DNA from: Thioclava atlantica
Lineage (GTDB): Bacteria > Pseudomonadota > Alphaproteobacteria > Rhodobacterales > Rhodobacteraceae
Assembly: GCF_000737065.1 (NCBI RefSeq)
Contig: NZ_AQRC01000003.1
Span: forward strand, 276,376 to 340,375
Direction of reading: 5' to 3'
DNA length: 64,000 nt
Below, piece by piece: positions 33,273 through 42,900 of the stretch (the stretch's first letter is position 1; each line of letters begins with the position of its first letter). The notes below the pieces were generated by a model. The model was not told the DNA's origin and ran no database searches. It saw nothing but the letters and a program-made list of their open reading frames with translations. The translations under genes were made by a program, and so were the position numbers.

Positions 33273-35897
33273 CTATGCGCCCAGCGCCTCAATCTCGAAC
33301 GCCGCTTTGAAGTCGATATTAGCTTGTCCCGTCTCGTTGAAGAATGGCAAGCCAAGGATGGTATAGTCCCGCCCTCGGAAAACCGTCTCAAGTCTTGCTT
33401 GGACCTTCACTTGCGCGAGGAAGTCTTGCTTCCAGTCATCCTTCGGTCGCAACTGGTCGCCCTTGGGTTCGATAAATAGCTGCAAAATCGTGCTTTCCTC
33501 TTGCCCCTTCTTCCTCAGAAACAGAACGAAGTCTGGCTCAAAGGCGCGCCCGGTGTCAAAGTCGTACAGCTTCACCGCCTTCTCGTTCCTCAGCAGGTAG
33601 AAGTCGTCATAGATATCGCGCAACCGGGCTTCCTGATCGTGCATATACTTGATGAAGTGCTTTTCCTGATCGGTGCCGTAGCTGTCTTCATAGGCGTGCC
33701 AGTCCTTGCCGCTCAAGTCGATCTGGTCCAGTCCGGGGACGTTACTTTCGGCCCAGCTTAGCCCGGTCTCGCCTTCGATCCGCAGTTTCAGTACCTTGTC
33801 GGTGAAACGGTCCTTAATGGGGTACGGCTTAAAGTCTTTGGTACCGATGTATTCGACGCTTTCGCGCTTCACACCGCTTTCGATCTCGTGCAGCACGTAT
33901 TGCGTGATATCTAGCTTTTGTCGTGCGGCAAGGTGGGCCAGGTCATCCGGCAAGCCGCGCACGCTTACCGTCACGCCGCCCAGATAGGCGTCAGAGGTCA
34001 CAAACTGCGATGCGCTGGCAAGTTGTGGGAAGTATGTTCTCAGACTGGTGAAATGAAAGAAGTCGTTCGCGTCCATTGCAAAGCTCAGTATGGCCCTGCC
34101 GAAGTCCGCCAACTTGAAGTCGCGCGACACAGGCTCCTTGCTCGACGGCTTCAACGTCAACTGGCCACCGCCGAAAGCTGAGGCTTCCGTTACCCGACCC
34201 GTCATCAAGCTGGGATAAGTGAAGCGGCCTTCGATCTTGTAGGCGTCCAGCCCGGCCACTCCATCGCGCGGGTTCTTCTTCCGGTCGTTCATCCAGACGT
34301 ATTCCCCAGCATACAGGGAAGTCTGCTTGAAGCCGTCCTTCAACCGCAACCGCACCGTGCGGGCGGTTTCGTCCAGCATGCCGGTTTCGCGCAGAGCGTT
34401 GCGGATGTCTTGGATGTACTTGGGGTTGTGGGAACAGTGATAGTGCAATTCCTCCAAGATGCGCAGGGGGTTGTCCATCGCGTTGTCGTACTTGCGCTTC
34501 TCTCGCGCCGCCTCGGGCTGATCCGGTGCCATGAAGGGGAAGTATCGCGCCCCGCGCCCGATCAACTGCGCCTCGGCCATTGTGGTCTTGCCCACCTTGT
34601 TCGCCTTGCCGTCGCGGGTATCGTATAGACGCACGATGTCGAACAGGTTCAGAACGTCCCAGCCCTCGTTCAGCTTATCGACGGCGAAGATAACCCGTAT
34701 CTCGTTGTCGCGTTCTTCCAGCGCGTTCAACTGTATCTGTCTTCTTTCGAGATCGGTCGGATTGTTGACGTTCACCACCTTTTCGCGGCCAAAGTCGCCC
34801 TGCAGCTCGCGGGCGAAATCCGGGCCACTGAGGCCCCTTTCATCCATGATATAGGCAAAGGCCCGTGAAAGCGTCTCATCGCCGCCAGAGGCCGCCCTGA
34901 GCGCGTCCAGTGCATCACCGGACAATCCCGCCACCATCGCGCCGAAGGCCGCTTCGTTGTCGGCGCTTTCCTTGATTGTCTTGGACTTCATCAAGATCAC
35001 CGGCTTGCAATGCAGCCCGTGCGCCTCGGCCACCTTGCGGCGGTATTGGCTCAGCACCATCGCCTGCATCATCCGGGCCTCGGGCGGCAGATCGGCCTGC
35101 CGCAACTCGATGTCCTTGGAATAGCCATCCTCTCGAAACTGCCGCAGCGAATAGTCGTACAGTATCTTGTCGTGGTACTTAGCCCGGATCGCCTCGTGAG
35201 ATAGGTCCACGGTCGCCGTAAACTCCAACAGCATGTTCTCGGGATGCTGGCGGAATATCTCCGCCACCGTGCCTTCCCAACTGGCCTTCTCCTCGGCCTC
35301 AACTACCGACAGCGTCTTCTTGGTCTCGGCGTTCAGGTGGTGCGCTTCGTCCGAAATCATCACCACCTTGTAGTCGCGGAAGTCTTCGATTGTTACGGAG
35401 TTTTCTTTCGGCTCCGTCATCCGCTTGTGCAGCCCTTGCATGGAGGTGAAGTGGATGTTGATTGCCTCTTTGTTAACCGCATCGAAAGTATCCACGGCGC
35501 GGATGTCCACCGACTTGTCGTCTATCCGCACCATAGGGGCGAACAGGTGCTTAGCCGATGCAGGGTTCAGGAAGTTCTCCTTGGTCTTCTCGATGATCTG
35601 GCCAGAGTTCACGAAGAACAGGAAGTTGCGATAGCCGCGCCGGTAAAGGTCAAGAATGAGAGCCGCCATCAGCACCGTCTTGCCGCTGCCCGTGGCCATA
35701 TGGAACAGCAGATGCGGGGCCTTGGGCCGCCCGTCGTACTTGTCGATGTAGAACAGCCAGCGTTCCAGCGCCGTTCGTTGGTAGGGGCGCAGTTCGATCT
35801 TGGGCGACAGGTTCGCGGTGATTTCGTCGGGTAGATCGACCTTGAGCGCACCATACTTGGCGAGTGCGTCAAACTCTTGGCTAAGGCTCTGGGTCAT
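33273..35897 (-). CDS. res: Type III restriction enzyme, Res subunit (helicase-nuclease)
   Basis: The 874-aa protein is an SF2 helicase with Walker A HMATGSGKTVLM (residues 66-77), DEAH box ISDEAHHL (181-188) and motif VI QLIGRGARYFPF. A C-terminal PD-(D/E)xK-type nuclease is visible as FEPDFVLFLRKK followed by LFIEPKG. Res works with Mod to cut unmodified DNA after ATP-driven communication between two sites. Its ATG overlaps the mod stop by 4 nt, so translation is coupled. Length is near the family norm and nothing looks broken. Confidence 0.94.
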   Translation of the reverse strand: MTQSLSQEFDALAKYGALKVDLPDEITANLSPKIELRPYQRTALERWLFYIDKYDGRPKAPHLLFHMATGSGKTVLMAALILDLYRRGYRNFLFFVNSGQIIEKTKENFLNPASAKHLFAPMVRIDDKSVDIRAVDTFDAVNKEAINIHFTSMQGLHKRMTEPKENSVTIEDFRDYKVVMISDEAHHLNAETKKTLSVVEAEEKASWEGTVAEIFRQHPENMLLEFTATVDLSHEAIRAKYHDKILYDYSLRQFREDGYSKDIELRQADLPPEARMMQAMVLSQYRRKVAEAHGLHCKPVILMKSKTIKESADNEAAFGAMVAGLSGDALDALRAASGGDETLSRAFAYIMDERGLSGPDFARELQGDFGREKVVNVNNPTDLERRQIQLNALEERDNEIRVIFAVDKLNEGWDVLNLFDIVRLYDTRDGKANKVGKTTMAEAQLIGRGARYFPFMAPDQPEAAREKRKYDNAMDNPLRILEELHYHCSHNPKYIQDIRNALRETGMLDETARTVRLRLKDGFKQTSLYAGEYVWMNDRKKNPRDGVAGLDAYKIEGRFTYPSLMTGRVTEASAFGGGQLTLKPSSKEPVSRDFKLADFGRAILSFAMDANDFFHFTSLRTYFPQLASASQFVTSDAYLGGVTVSVRGLPDDLAHLAARQKLDITQYVLHEIESGVKRESVEYIGTKDFKPYPIKDRFTDKVLKLRIEGETGLSWAESNVPGLDQIDLSGKDWHAYEDSYGTDQEKHFIKYMHDQEARLRDIYDDFYLLRNEKAVKLYDFDTGRAFEPDFVLFLRKKGQEESTILQLFIEPKGDQLRPKDDWKQDFLAQVKVQARLETVFRGRDYTILGLPFFNETGQANIDFKAAFEIEALGA

Positions 35898-37786
35898 TCC
35901 GTGATCTCGTAAAAAGAGCGGGTCGCGGCTGCATCTTCGTCGGAGATTTCAAAGTCTACATCGCCAAGAGAGCCGAGATTGACGTAAAGGTGGTTGGCAT
36001 CGAGGCAATCAATCAAAACGCGCTTGGCGTCGTTTAACGGAAGCGCTGCGAAGTCGTCTAGGTCGAAGCCACGCACGTCCGCGTCAGGGCGGAGATAGCC
36101 AGTGGCTTTGATATCGGCATGGATGGTCTGCAGCGCCGCCATGTCTAGGGCCGCCTCGATGCGAGTAGCGAAGCCCGAGTTGGAGGCCGCGAGTTCAGCA
36201 TATACAAACGATCCGCCGCCTTGCCATCCAACAGCTTTTGATATGCCTCCTTGCTCACCCTCAATGACCTTCTTGAGGCGTTCCATGGTTAGGTTGCGCA
36301 CATATCCCATTTGTTCAACAGCAAGCCATTGACGCTGCATTTTCGATGCAGCGGCGGACATGGTACCCGAGCCAACAAAAAAGTCCAAAACTAAGTCACC
36401 GGGTGACGTCGTAATTTCGATGATGCGCTGCATGAGTTTTTCGGGCTTTGGCGTGGGGAACGTATCCTGCAAACCGAATGCCATTGCTTCGCGCTTAGCG
36501 TCTTGATTATCTCCTGCAAAACTGCGGAGCCAAAGCGTCTCAGGAACAATTCCGTTTTTCACCTCGGACAAAAATGACTTTTTTCGGGGCTTATCCATCT
36601 CTTGGTTCGCCCCCCACCAAAGGCGTCCGTCTTCGATGTTCTTGAGTGTAGTATCGCGCTCGCTAGCCCAAACGCGCGATCTTTCCGGCCAAACCTCCTC
36701 TCCTGTGCGAGGATGAATGATAGGATAGTATAGATTAGGTCGTTCTTCGGCGGTTTTATTGCAAGTGTATACCACAGATTGCCATGGCCCACGCGGGTCA
36801 TTATCTGGGTTCTTATAGTTCGAGAGTTGCCCTTCATCCCTCTCGACAGGATTAAACCCTACTGATTGAACATCCTTCACAAATACCAATAAGTGATCGT
36901 GACTCTGGCTAAACCCAGTTGCGTCATTCTGCTTGGCATACTTTTTCTGCCAAATCACATTTGCGATGAAGTTGTCTCGTCCGAAGACTTCATCCATCAA
37001 TACCTTGCAATAGTGCGCTTCTCTGTCATCTAAGTTGACAAATATCACACCATTCCGGCTCATCAGCTCTTTAGACGCTTCAAGCCGATTCCGCATAAAG
37101 GTCAGCCAAGCCGAATGGTTAAAACGATCATTATATCGGAAGCCGTCATTGCCGGTATTATAGGGCGGATCAATATAGATGAGCTTCACCTTACCCGCAT
37201 ACTTCGCTTTTAACGAATGCAGCGCCAACAGGTTGTTGCCTTTGATGAGTAGATTGTCGTCCTCCGCCACCTGCCCCACTGGCTTGGCCTTGCCTGCCGC
37301 CACCGCCTCCGCATCCCAGCGCTCCCAGCCGGTCAGCACCTTGGGTTCAAACAGCCGCGTGATGTCGTCGGGAGCCAGCGTCGTGTTCCAGAACACCTCG
37401 TTCCGACCCCGGTCCTCTTTCGTCATGGCGCCTTCCAGCACGCAATCCTTGTAGGGCCACGCCAGCACCACGTCGCGCGACTGACTCAGGTAGTTTCCTC
37501 GACCGTCGGTCAGCCCGATACGGTTCTTGAAGGCGGTGTAGCTGTCGGGCAGGAATGCCTTGTTGGACACGAAGTCCTGAAACCGCACCTTATCGAAGAC
37601 CAGCGCGCCCGCCACCTCAGTGAAGAAGTGCGCCTTAATCCTTGGGGACTGCATCAGCAATTCGAGCAGGCGCGGCTCCATATTCAGCGCCGCCTCGATC
37701 ACAGCGTTTTTCAAGATCGCCCCGTCCGATATAAAGGCTTGGTCCGCCTGCAATAGTTCTGTCAGATCGTTCAGCAGGTTCTGCAT
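35894..37786 (-). CDS. mod: Type III DNA methyltransferase, Mod subunit
   Basis: The 630-aa protein has motif IV IYIDPPYNTGND (DPPYN at 206-210) before motif I LVLDFFVGSGTMS (468-475). That order defines beta-class N6-adenine or N4-cytosine methyltransferases; type III Mod enzymes make N6-methyladenine. The region between (about 280-450) should hold target recognition. Mod recognises the site, methylates one strand, and supplies specificity to Res. The recognition sequence cannot be read from the protein. The gene is intact, AT-richer in its middle, with no simple-repeat tract that would suggest phase variation. Confidence 0.94.
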   Translation of the reverse strand: MQNLLNDLTELLQADQAFISDGAILKNAVIEAALNMEPRLLELLMQSPRIKAHFFTEVAGALVFDKVRFQDFVSNKAFLPDSYTAFKNRIGLTDGRGNYLSQSRDVVLAWPYKDCVLEGAMTKEDRGRNEVFWNTTLAPDDITRLFEPKVLTGWERWDAEAVAAGKAKPVGQVAEDDNLLIKGNNLLALHSLKAKYAGKVKLIYIDPPYNTGNDGFRYNDRFNHSAWLTFMRNRLEASKELMSRNGVIFVNLDDREAHYCKVLMDEVFGRDNFIANVIWQKKYAKQNDATGFSQSHDHLLVFVKDVQSVGFNPVERDEGQLSNYKNPDNDPRGPWQSVVYTCNKTAEERPNLYYPIIHPRTGEEVWPERSRVWASERDTTLKNIEDGRLWWGANQEMDKPRKKSFLSEVKNGIVPETLWLRSFAGDNQDAKREAMAFGLQDTFPTPKPEKLMQRIIEITTSPGDLVLDFFVGSGTMSAAASKMQRQWLAVEQMGYVRNLTMERLKKVIEGEQGGISKAVGWQGGGSFVYAELAASNSGFATRIEAALDMAALQTIHADIKATGYLRPDADVRGFDLDDFAALPLNDAKRVLIDCLDANHLYVNLGSLGDVDFEISDEDAAATRSFYEITE

Positions 37787-37936
37787 GACCTCGCCCCCAT
37801 AATTTGGTCTTCTTGCCCGACATGTGCCTGATCGAGCGGCGCAAATCCACCCCGGCTCTTATTTTACCCGGTAGTGGAGGAACTCAAGCCATAGGGACAC
37901 CCGCATAATAGATCCGCATCCCCCACCGCATCACCA

Positions 37937-39274
37937 TCAAGCCGATAGTTTCAGTGTGATCTTGGGCATCTGGCCGTATCGGGCATGGAACACTGCCTCC
38001 ATGACCCGGATGAGTTCATCCTTGTGATCGGCTGCGATGATGAAGCTGTCATGCACGGGCAGGACCGGCATGCCCCTATCCGCGAAGTGCAGCATGATCT
38101 TTTCGGCCATGTCGCTGTCTTCGCGTTGCAGGCAACGCCCGATGCCGGTGCCGAAGATACCTGGCAACATCGGGAAGGCATCCTTGACTCTCTGCCGGAA
38201 CGCCTCAGCCGTCATGCCATGGGCGGCACTGTCGAAGTTACGCGGCTCCTTCGTGGTGCTGTCGGCATTCAACAGGGCAAGAAAGGTCGTCTTGGCGTGG
38301 TCGCGCAGCATCTCGTTGTCCGCGATGCCCGGCACAAGGCTGTAGGGGTCTGGTGGAATATCCAACCCCGACTTGGCGAACAGGATAGCCGGGTGCAGGC
38401 CCTTGAAGTCGGCTTCGACGGTGGGCTGCCCGTCGATGGTGATGAAGGGCCGCACGTACCGTTTGGCGTGCTGCCACCAGCCGCCGTAGAAGCGCCCGCC
38501 TTGCGCGAAGCTGCGGTTATTGAAGACGCGGTAGAGGTCCGTTCTCTGGCCGCTGTACTTGTCATCAAAGTCGATCAGCGCATGGGCCGAGCGCGTCAAG
38601 GCGATGTCGGTGCCTTCCAAGAGATCGTTCAAGCGCCGCAGATTGGTGCGCATCGCCTGCGTTTCTGGTGTGTCGCTGTAGCGGGTCAGGCGGCCTTCGG
38701 TGTCTTTTAGCCGGATGACTTCATCACGCCTACCGATGGTGAAATCTCGGGTCGCTATGCCTGACAGGAGCAACAGCGTGCAGGCCGCTTCCGTCAGCGC
38801 ATAGCGGGCCGTTTCGCCGTAGCCGTCCTGTCGATGTCCGGCCTTCACCATGCAAACCAGACCGCGCTCTTGCAGCAGCTTAAGCGCCCTCACATGGTAT
38901 TGGACCGACATGAAAGCGGGCCGATAGCGCACTTCGGCCTGCAACGGCCCCTTGCTACTCGAAATGCCCACCGTAAGCCCTTCGTCCACTGTTCGGACCC
39001 GCATGAGGTTGAGCAAGAGGACGCGCAGGCAACCAACGAACCTACCCTGCTCCACCGAGTTCGGTTTGCGCTGAAAGCCCTGCAACCAGTGTTCGCGCAG
39101 GCTATCCAGCACCGGGGCCAACGCGGCGTTTGCAGCTTGATGGTGCAACTCAAGGTACGGCTCGAATGCCCATGCCCGCACGCCTCGCTGATCCGGCAAC
39201 TCGGCAATCTGTTCCTCGGTCAAGAAGGTCTTCAAAGACGCGGGCACATCGGTCATCGTAAAATCACGGCACAT
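37937..39274 (-). CDS. Family-A DNA polymerase-like protein with winged-helix N-terminus
   Basis: This 445-aa protein would usually be called hypothetical. Its C-terminal half shows the polymerase motifs of the PolA/T7 family. Motif A is VEADFKGLHPAILFA (Asp289; compare DxSGLELR). Motif B is LRDHAKTTFLALL (Arg324 and Lys328 with the R-D-x-A-K-T pattern of T7 polymerase). Motif C is VLPVHDSFII (His408, Asp409). GRFYGGWW (260-267) precedes motif A, and DIPPDPYS (305-312) sits where PolA enzymes have DIHT. Residues 120-175 look like a winged helix. No 3'-5' exonuclease motifs are seen and the fingers are very short. ATG 39274 has AGGGG upstream. It may copy element DNA or act in defence; both are inference. 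Confidence 0.65.
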   Translation of the reverse strand: MCRDFTMTDVPASLKTFLTEEQIAELPDQRGVRAWAFEPYLELHHQAANAALAPVLDSLREHWLQGFQRKPNSVEQGRFVGCLRVLLLNLMRVRTVDEGLTVGISSSKGPLQAEVRYRPAFMSVQYHVRALKLLQERGLVCMVKAGHRQDGYGETARYALTEAACTLLLLSGIATRDFTIGRRDEVIRLKDTEGRLTRYSDTPETQAMRTNLRRLNDLLEGTDIALTRSAHALIDFDDKYSGQRTDLYRVFNNRSFAQGGRFYGGWWQHAKRYVRPFITIDGQPTVEADFKGLHPAILFAKSGLDIPPDPYSLVPGIADNEMLRDHAKTTFLALLNADSTTKEPRNFDSAAHGMTAEAFRQRVKDAFPMLPGIFGTGIGRCLQREDSDMAEKIMLHFADRGMPVLPVHDSFIIAADHKDELIRVMEAVFHARYGQMPKITLKLSA

Positions 39275-39552
39275 TTTTTCGTACCCCTATCTATCCAGTC
39301 GGGCGCGGCATCTTCCCCCCATGCCCCCCCTTGACCCTGCGCACAGATACCATGCATCGTCCATGCCCGAGGATGCCGAAAGTCGGGTACCGCCGGACAT
39401 TGGGCTACCCGCAGCCGGGCATGCCGCCAAGTGTGTGCCGGTTGACAGGATCGCCCCTAAACCTGCATAGGTGTGACACGAAGTGCGACACACAACTCAA
39501 CCTCGCACTCGATTGTTCAAGCCTTCCAGTGGCTTAGAAAAATGGTAGCGGG
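39275..39552. other. Non-coding right end of the integrative element
   Basis: No credible gene is seen between the polymerase-like start and the right attachment core. The stretch holds the right 24-bp site, a GGCTTAG copy (39531-39537) like the left tandem, and presumably the polymerase-like gene's promoter. Confidence 0.6.
39471..39494 (+). repeat. Right-end 24-bp site, copy of 30405-30428
   Basis: The block begins GTGTGACAC and ends GACACACA and differs from the left copy at two positions. It is in the same orientation and near the right core, as expected for arm-type recombinase or accessory-factor sites. Confidence 0.75.
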
Positions 39553-39570
39553 TCCGGTACTCGCCTCCAT
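39553..39570 (+). repeat. Right attachment core (attR)
   Basis: TCCGGTACTCGCCTCCAT, identical to the tRNA-Cys 3' end at 30349-30366. Only this fragment of the tRNA is present here, so it is the remnant left after integration. Confidence 0.93.
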
Positions 39571-39846
39571 CATCAAGCCGAAATTCAATCTCCTGCTTGC
39601 AGACCGGAATTCCGAGCCTGCCCTGTGCTCGGTTTGTCCCAAGCGATTTGAGATTGTGGAAAGCGGCTGACCGATTGGCAGTGCCCATTGGGCGGAAGGA
39701 CCATCCGGCAGAGGCTCGCCGTCACCTGTCACCCCCCGCACCGGCCACTTGCTCGATCCCGTCGATCTTCAGCAGGAATAGAAGAATGGTTGAGGTCCGG
39801 TGATCCGGAAGCCGGGGCCGCTTCGAAGAACAGCGACTTCCATAGA

Positions 39847-39869
39847 AGGGCCGCGCTTGGCTCTTTTTT
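39847..39869 (+). terminator. Plus-strand intrinsic terminator between attR and ttrA
   Basis: A 6-bp stem with one G-T pair is followed by TTTTTT. No plus-strand gene lies between it and the element, so it may have served tRNA-Cys before integration. Confidence 0.5.
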
Positions 39870-39887
39870 CCGGTGTGAACCGGATCT

Positions 39888-39915
39888 CCGTGCCCCGCGG
39901 GTGGGCGGGGCACGG
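39888..39915 (-). terminator. Strong hairpin after ttrA
   Basis: CCGTGCCCCGC (39888-39898) pairs perfectly with GCGGGGCACGG (39905-39915). It lies 8 nt after the ttrA stop on the minus strand; there is no T-run, so it may protect the mRNA 3' end. Confidence 0.55.
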
Positions 39916-39923
39916 AAGCGTCT

Positions 39924-42900
39924 TCAGGCCACGGCACTCACCGCCCGCACCCGCACGGGAAGGCCCTGACGGACGGCTGCGCCGCTGATCGGCTCGAGCC
40001 AGGTTCCGGCCACGCTACGCGTCGGGTCCGCGAAACCGAGATCGTTGAGGCTCACCCCTGCGCCGATCCACGGGTTGCCGCCGTATTTCTCGCCGTCGAT
40101 CCGGTGTTCGGCGGCGCCGAGTTCGCGATGGCCGAAGCCATGCTCGATCCCCAGCGCCCCGCGCATCACCCCTTTCGTGACGAGAGCGGTTCCGGTGACC
40201 TTGCCGCCAGGGCTCTCGATCTCGATCGTGTCCCCGTGCTCGATGCCGAAGAGGCGGGCATCGGCCTCATGCAGTAGGACCGGGTTATACGGCTTGATCA
40301 TCCGGAGCCGGTCGAGCCCTGCCGCATAGGGGTTCATCAGGTTCGACTTGAACGAGAATGCGAGGAGCGGCCATTCCTTCTCGGAGAAGACCTCGCGCAT
40401 CGGCGTCCCGTCGGCCAGGCTCGGGATGACGAATTGCGGCACCCCCCGATGATGCTTGCCGGTCTGGCTGTCGATCGAGGTCGCGACCTCCTCGTTGTAG
40501 ACGCAGAAGGTGCGCTTCCAGCGGTTGCCGAGTTTCTCGCCCTGATGGGCCTTGGCATAGGACTGGAACCGTCCGCCGCGCGAGTAGAGATAGGCGACGG
40601 GGCCACGCTCTTCCTCCGGCAAGACCGCCTCGATCTTCGGCAGCAGCGGTGCGAGCCCGCTCATCTCCACGTCGTCTTCCGTCGCCTCGGGCAGCTGGTC
40701 GCCCTGGAAGGCGATGTTGGCCGCGGCGCGAAGGAAGAAGTCCTGCGCTGAATCGAGCCCGACCAGGCTGCCATCGGCGGCCGGGATCGCCTTCTCGCCG
40801 AAGCCCGGCAAGCCCAACCGCTTGGCCACCGTGATGAAGAAGCTCTCCATGCTGACCGGTTCGCCATCGGCCGTCTTCGCCTGACGCGGCTCGATCACCG
40901 GCCAGCAGGCCGTGGTCATCTTCACCAGGTTGCCCGACCAGGCGCCCGTGAAGCCCCAGACCTCGTACATCACCGAGTCGGGGAAGATGTAGTCGGCATA
41001 GCGGTTGGTCTCGTTGATGAAGCCGTCGACCGCGACAAAGAGGCCGAGCTTCTTCGGATCCGCGAGCTTCTCCGCGATCAGGGCATTCAGCCCGGCCTGC
41101 CCGTAGAGAGGGTTCGCCATGTTCGAGATGATCGCCTTGATCGGATAGGGATACCCGTCAAGCGTCGAGGACAGATGCTCGGTCAGGGTCGGTGGCGCCA
41201 GCGATCGCCACGGAGCCTTCGCGGGGTAGGGGTTCTCGCCCGCCGCGACCTTGCGCTTGTATTCCGAGGATTTCTCGTAAGGGAACTTGGAGCGCGACAG
41301 GAAGATACCCTTGGGCTTGCGCATTCCGGGGAAGGTCTGAAGGTCGTAACGCGGCCCCTTGGTGATCCCCTTGAAGGAACCGCCGCCCTGAGCCGCCCCG
41401 CCGGTATGGTTGACCGACCCCGCAAGCAGGTTGAGCATCTGAACGCCGAAAGCCGCGTAGAAACCACCGCCCGACATCATGCCGCCATGGCAGTCGGCCG
41501 CGGCGCGACGTCCGCCCGCCTTGAACCGGGCCGCGATATCGGCGATCCGTTCCTCCGGTACGCCGCAGGCCTCGGCATAGTCGGCGAAGCTGTTCTCCAT
41601 CGCGGCGTCGCGCAGCAAGGCAAGGCTGCTCTTGACCGCGACCTGCGAGCCGTCGGGCAGAGCCACGGTGGCGTCGACGAAGAGATCGCCGCGAGGGGCC
41701 TCGGAGGCCGCGATCACCGCCCCACCGCTCATCGCCATCGGGGCATCGTCCTTCGCCCCGGCCTCGGCCAGACCGAGATCCGACTTGCGCAGGAAGTGAT
41801 CCTTCTTCGGATGGCCGTCCTCGACGATCACGAGATGGGTGGCGTTGGTATGGCCAGCCTCTCCCGCCGCGTCGGCCGCCGCTTGCGAGGGCAGCGCGAG
41901 GAAGTCTTCCGCGTAGCCCTCGTTCTCGAGAAGCCAGCGGATCAGCGCCATGGCGAGCGCCGTATCCGAACCGGGGCGCACCGGCACCCAGTTCGCCCGG
42001 GCGCCCGCGCTTTCGACCACGGAGGCGTTGAGCGCCGGATCGACCACGACATAGTCGAACGCCCCACGCGCCCGGGCTTCGGCAAGAAGCCGGCCCTGCC
42101 GCTTGAACGGGTTGCCCGCCTGGCTCGGCGCGGAGCCGATGAACAGGGCGAAATCCGCATTGGCGAAGTCGGGCTTCATATGGGCGTATTTCGCCATGTC
42201 GTTCATCACCGCACCGGACCCCATCCGGAAGGCGAGGCCGCAATAGGCGCCGTGGTGACCGTAATTCCGGGTGCCGAACGCGTTGAAGGCAAACCGCTTG
42301 AGCAGGTCGGACCGACCGTAATCGGCCGCTTCCATCACCAGAAGCTGGTTCGTCTTGGGGCCGAATTCCGGATTGTCCGGGTCGATCAGCGTCTCGTAGT
42401 CATTGAGCGCCTTGAGGCCCTCGACCGCGCCTTCGCCGAACAGGTCGCCGCCCTCGCAGATTTCCTCGATCGCCTGCTCGAAGCTGACCGTCTCCCACTG
42501 GCCGCTGCCGCGCGGGCCGGTCCGTTTGAGGACGGAGAGCACCCGGTGCGGACTGCCGATCTGAGCGATCATCGCATTGCCGCGCGCACAGGCCGTGGAG
42601 CGGTTGATCTGGCCCTTGTCGTCGTAGCGGCTGAGGCCGCACAGCGCGTCGCGTACCGGCGTGTCGAGATCGATATGCGCATCGGCCGAAAGCGGGTTGT
42701 AGGGGTTGCCCGCAACCCGGATCACGCTGTCGGTCTCCTTGTCGATGCGCACCCGCACGCCGCATTTCGTGGTGCAGCCGTAGCAGACCGTGAAGGCGAT
42801 CCGCTGATCCGGGTTCGGCGTCAGATCACCGGTCGCGGGATCGACCTGGAACTCGGGTTTCGGGGCGTTGCCATAGATCGGGTGGGCGGGTTTCTCGCCC

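Larger units (their letters stand above)
30349..39570 (+). mobile_element. 9.2-kb integrative element in tRNA-Cys carrying a type III restriction-modification system
   Basis: An 18-bp direct repeat of the tRNA-Cys 3' end bounds the segment. A tyrosine recombinase lies just inside the left end. Near-identical 24-bp sites lie 39 nt inside the left core and 59 nt inside the right core. Base composition is lower in GC than the flanks. Cargo is a membrane protein, an XRE regulator, res, mod and a family-A-polymerase-like protein. No capsid or conjugation genes are present, so it must move, if at all, by integrase-mediated excision and borrowed transfer. Confidence 0.93.
39571..39923. other. Gene-free stretch between attR and ttrA
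   Basis: No supported coding frame is present. It contains a plus-strand terminator-like hairpin (AGGGCC at 39847-39852, GGCTCT at 39859-39864, then six T) and a perfect 11-bp stem at 39888-39898/39905-39915 just after the ttrA stop. Before integration it would have followed tRNA-Cys. Confidence 0.5.

Noticed and set aside
35894..37786. Phase-variable type III mod gene
   Set aside because: No simple-sequence repeat tract is present inside the gene, so switching by slippage is not supported.
33185..37880. Shared CCCGGTAGTGG at about 33191 and 37869, flanking res-mod
   Set aside because: Only 11 bp and direct; too short to claim a nested insertion boundary without comparison to empty sites.
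39688..39969. A 93-residue plus-strand frame between attR and ttrA
   Set aside because: It overlaps the ttrA end and the strong hairpin, has no recognisable start signal and no family.
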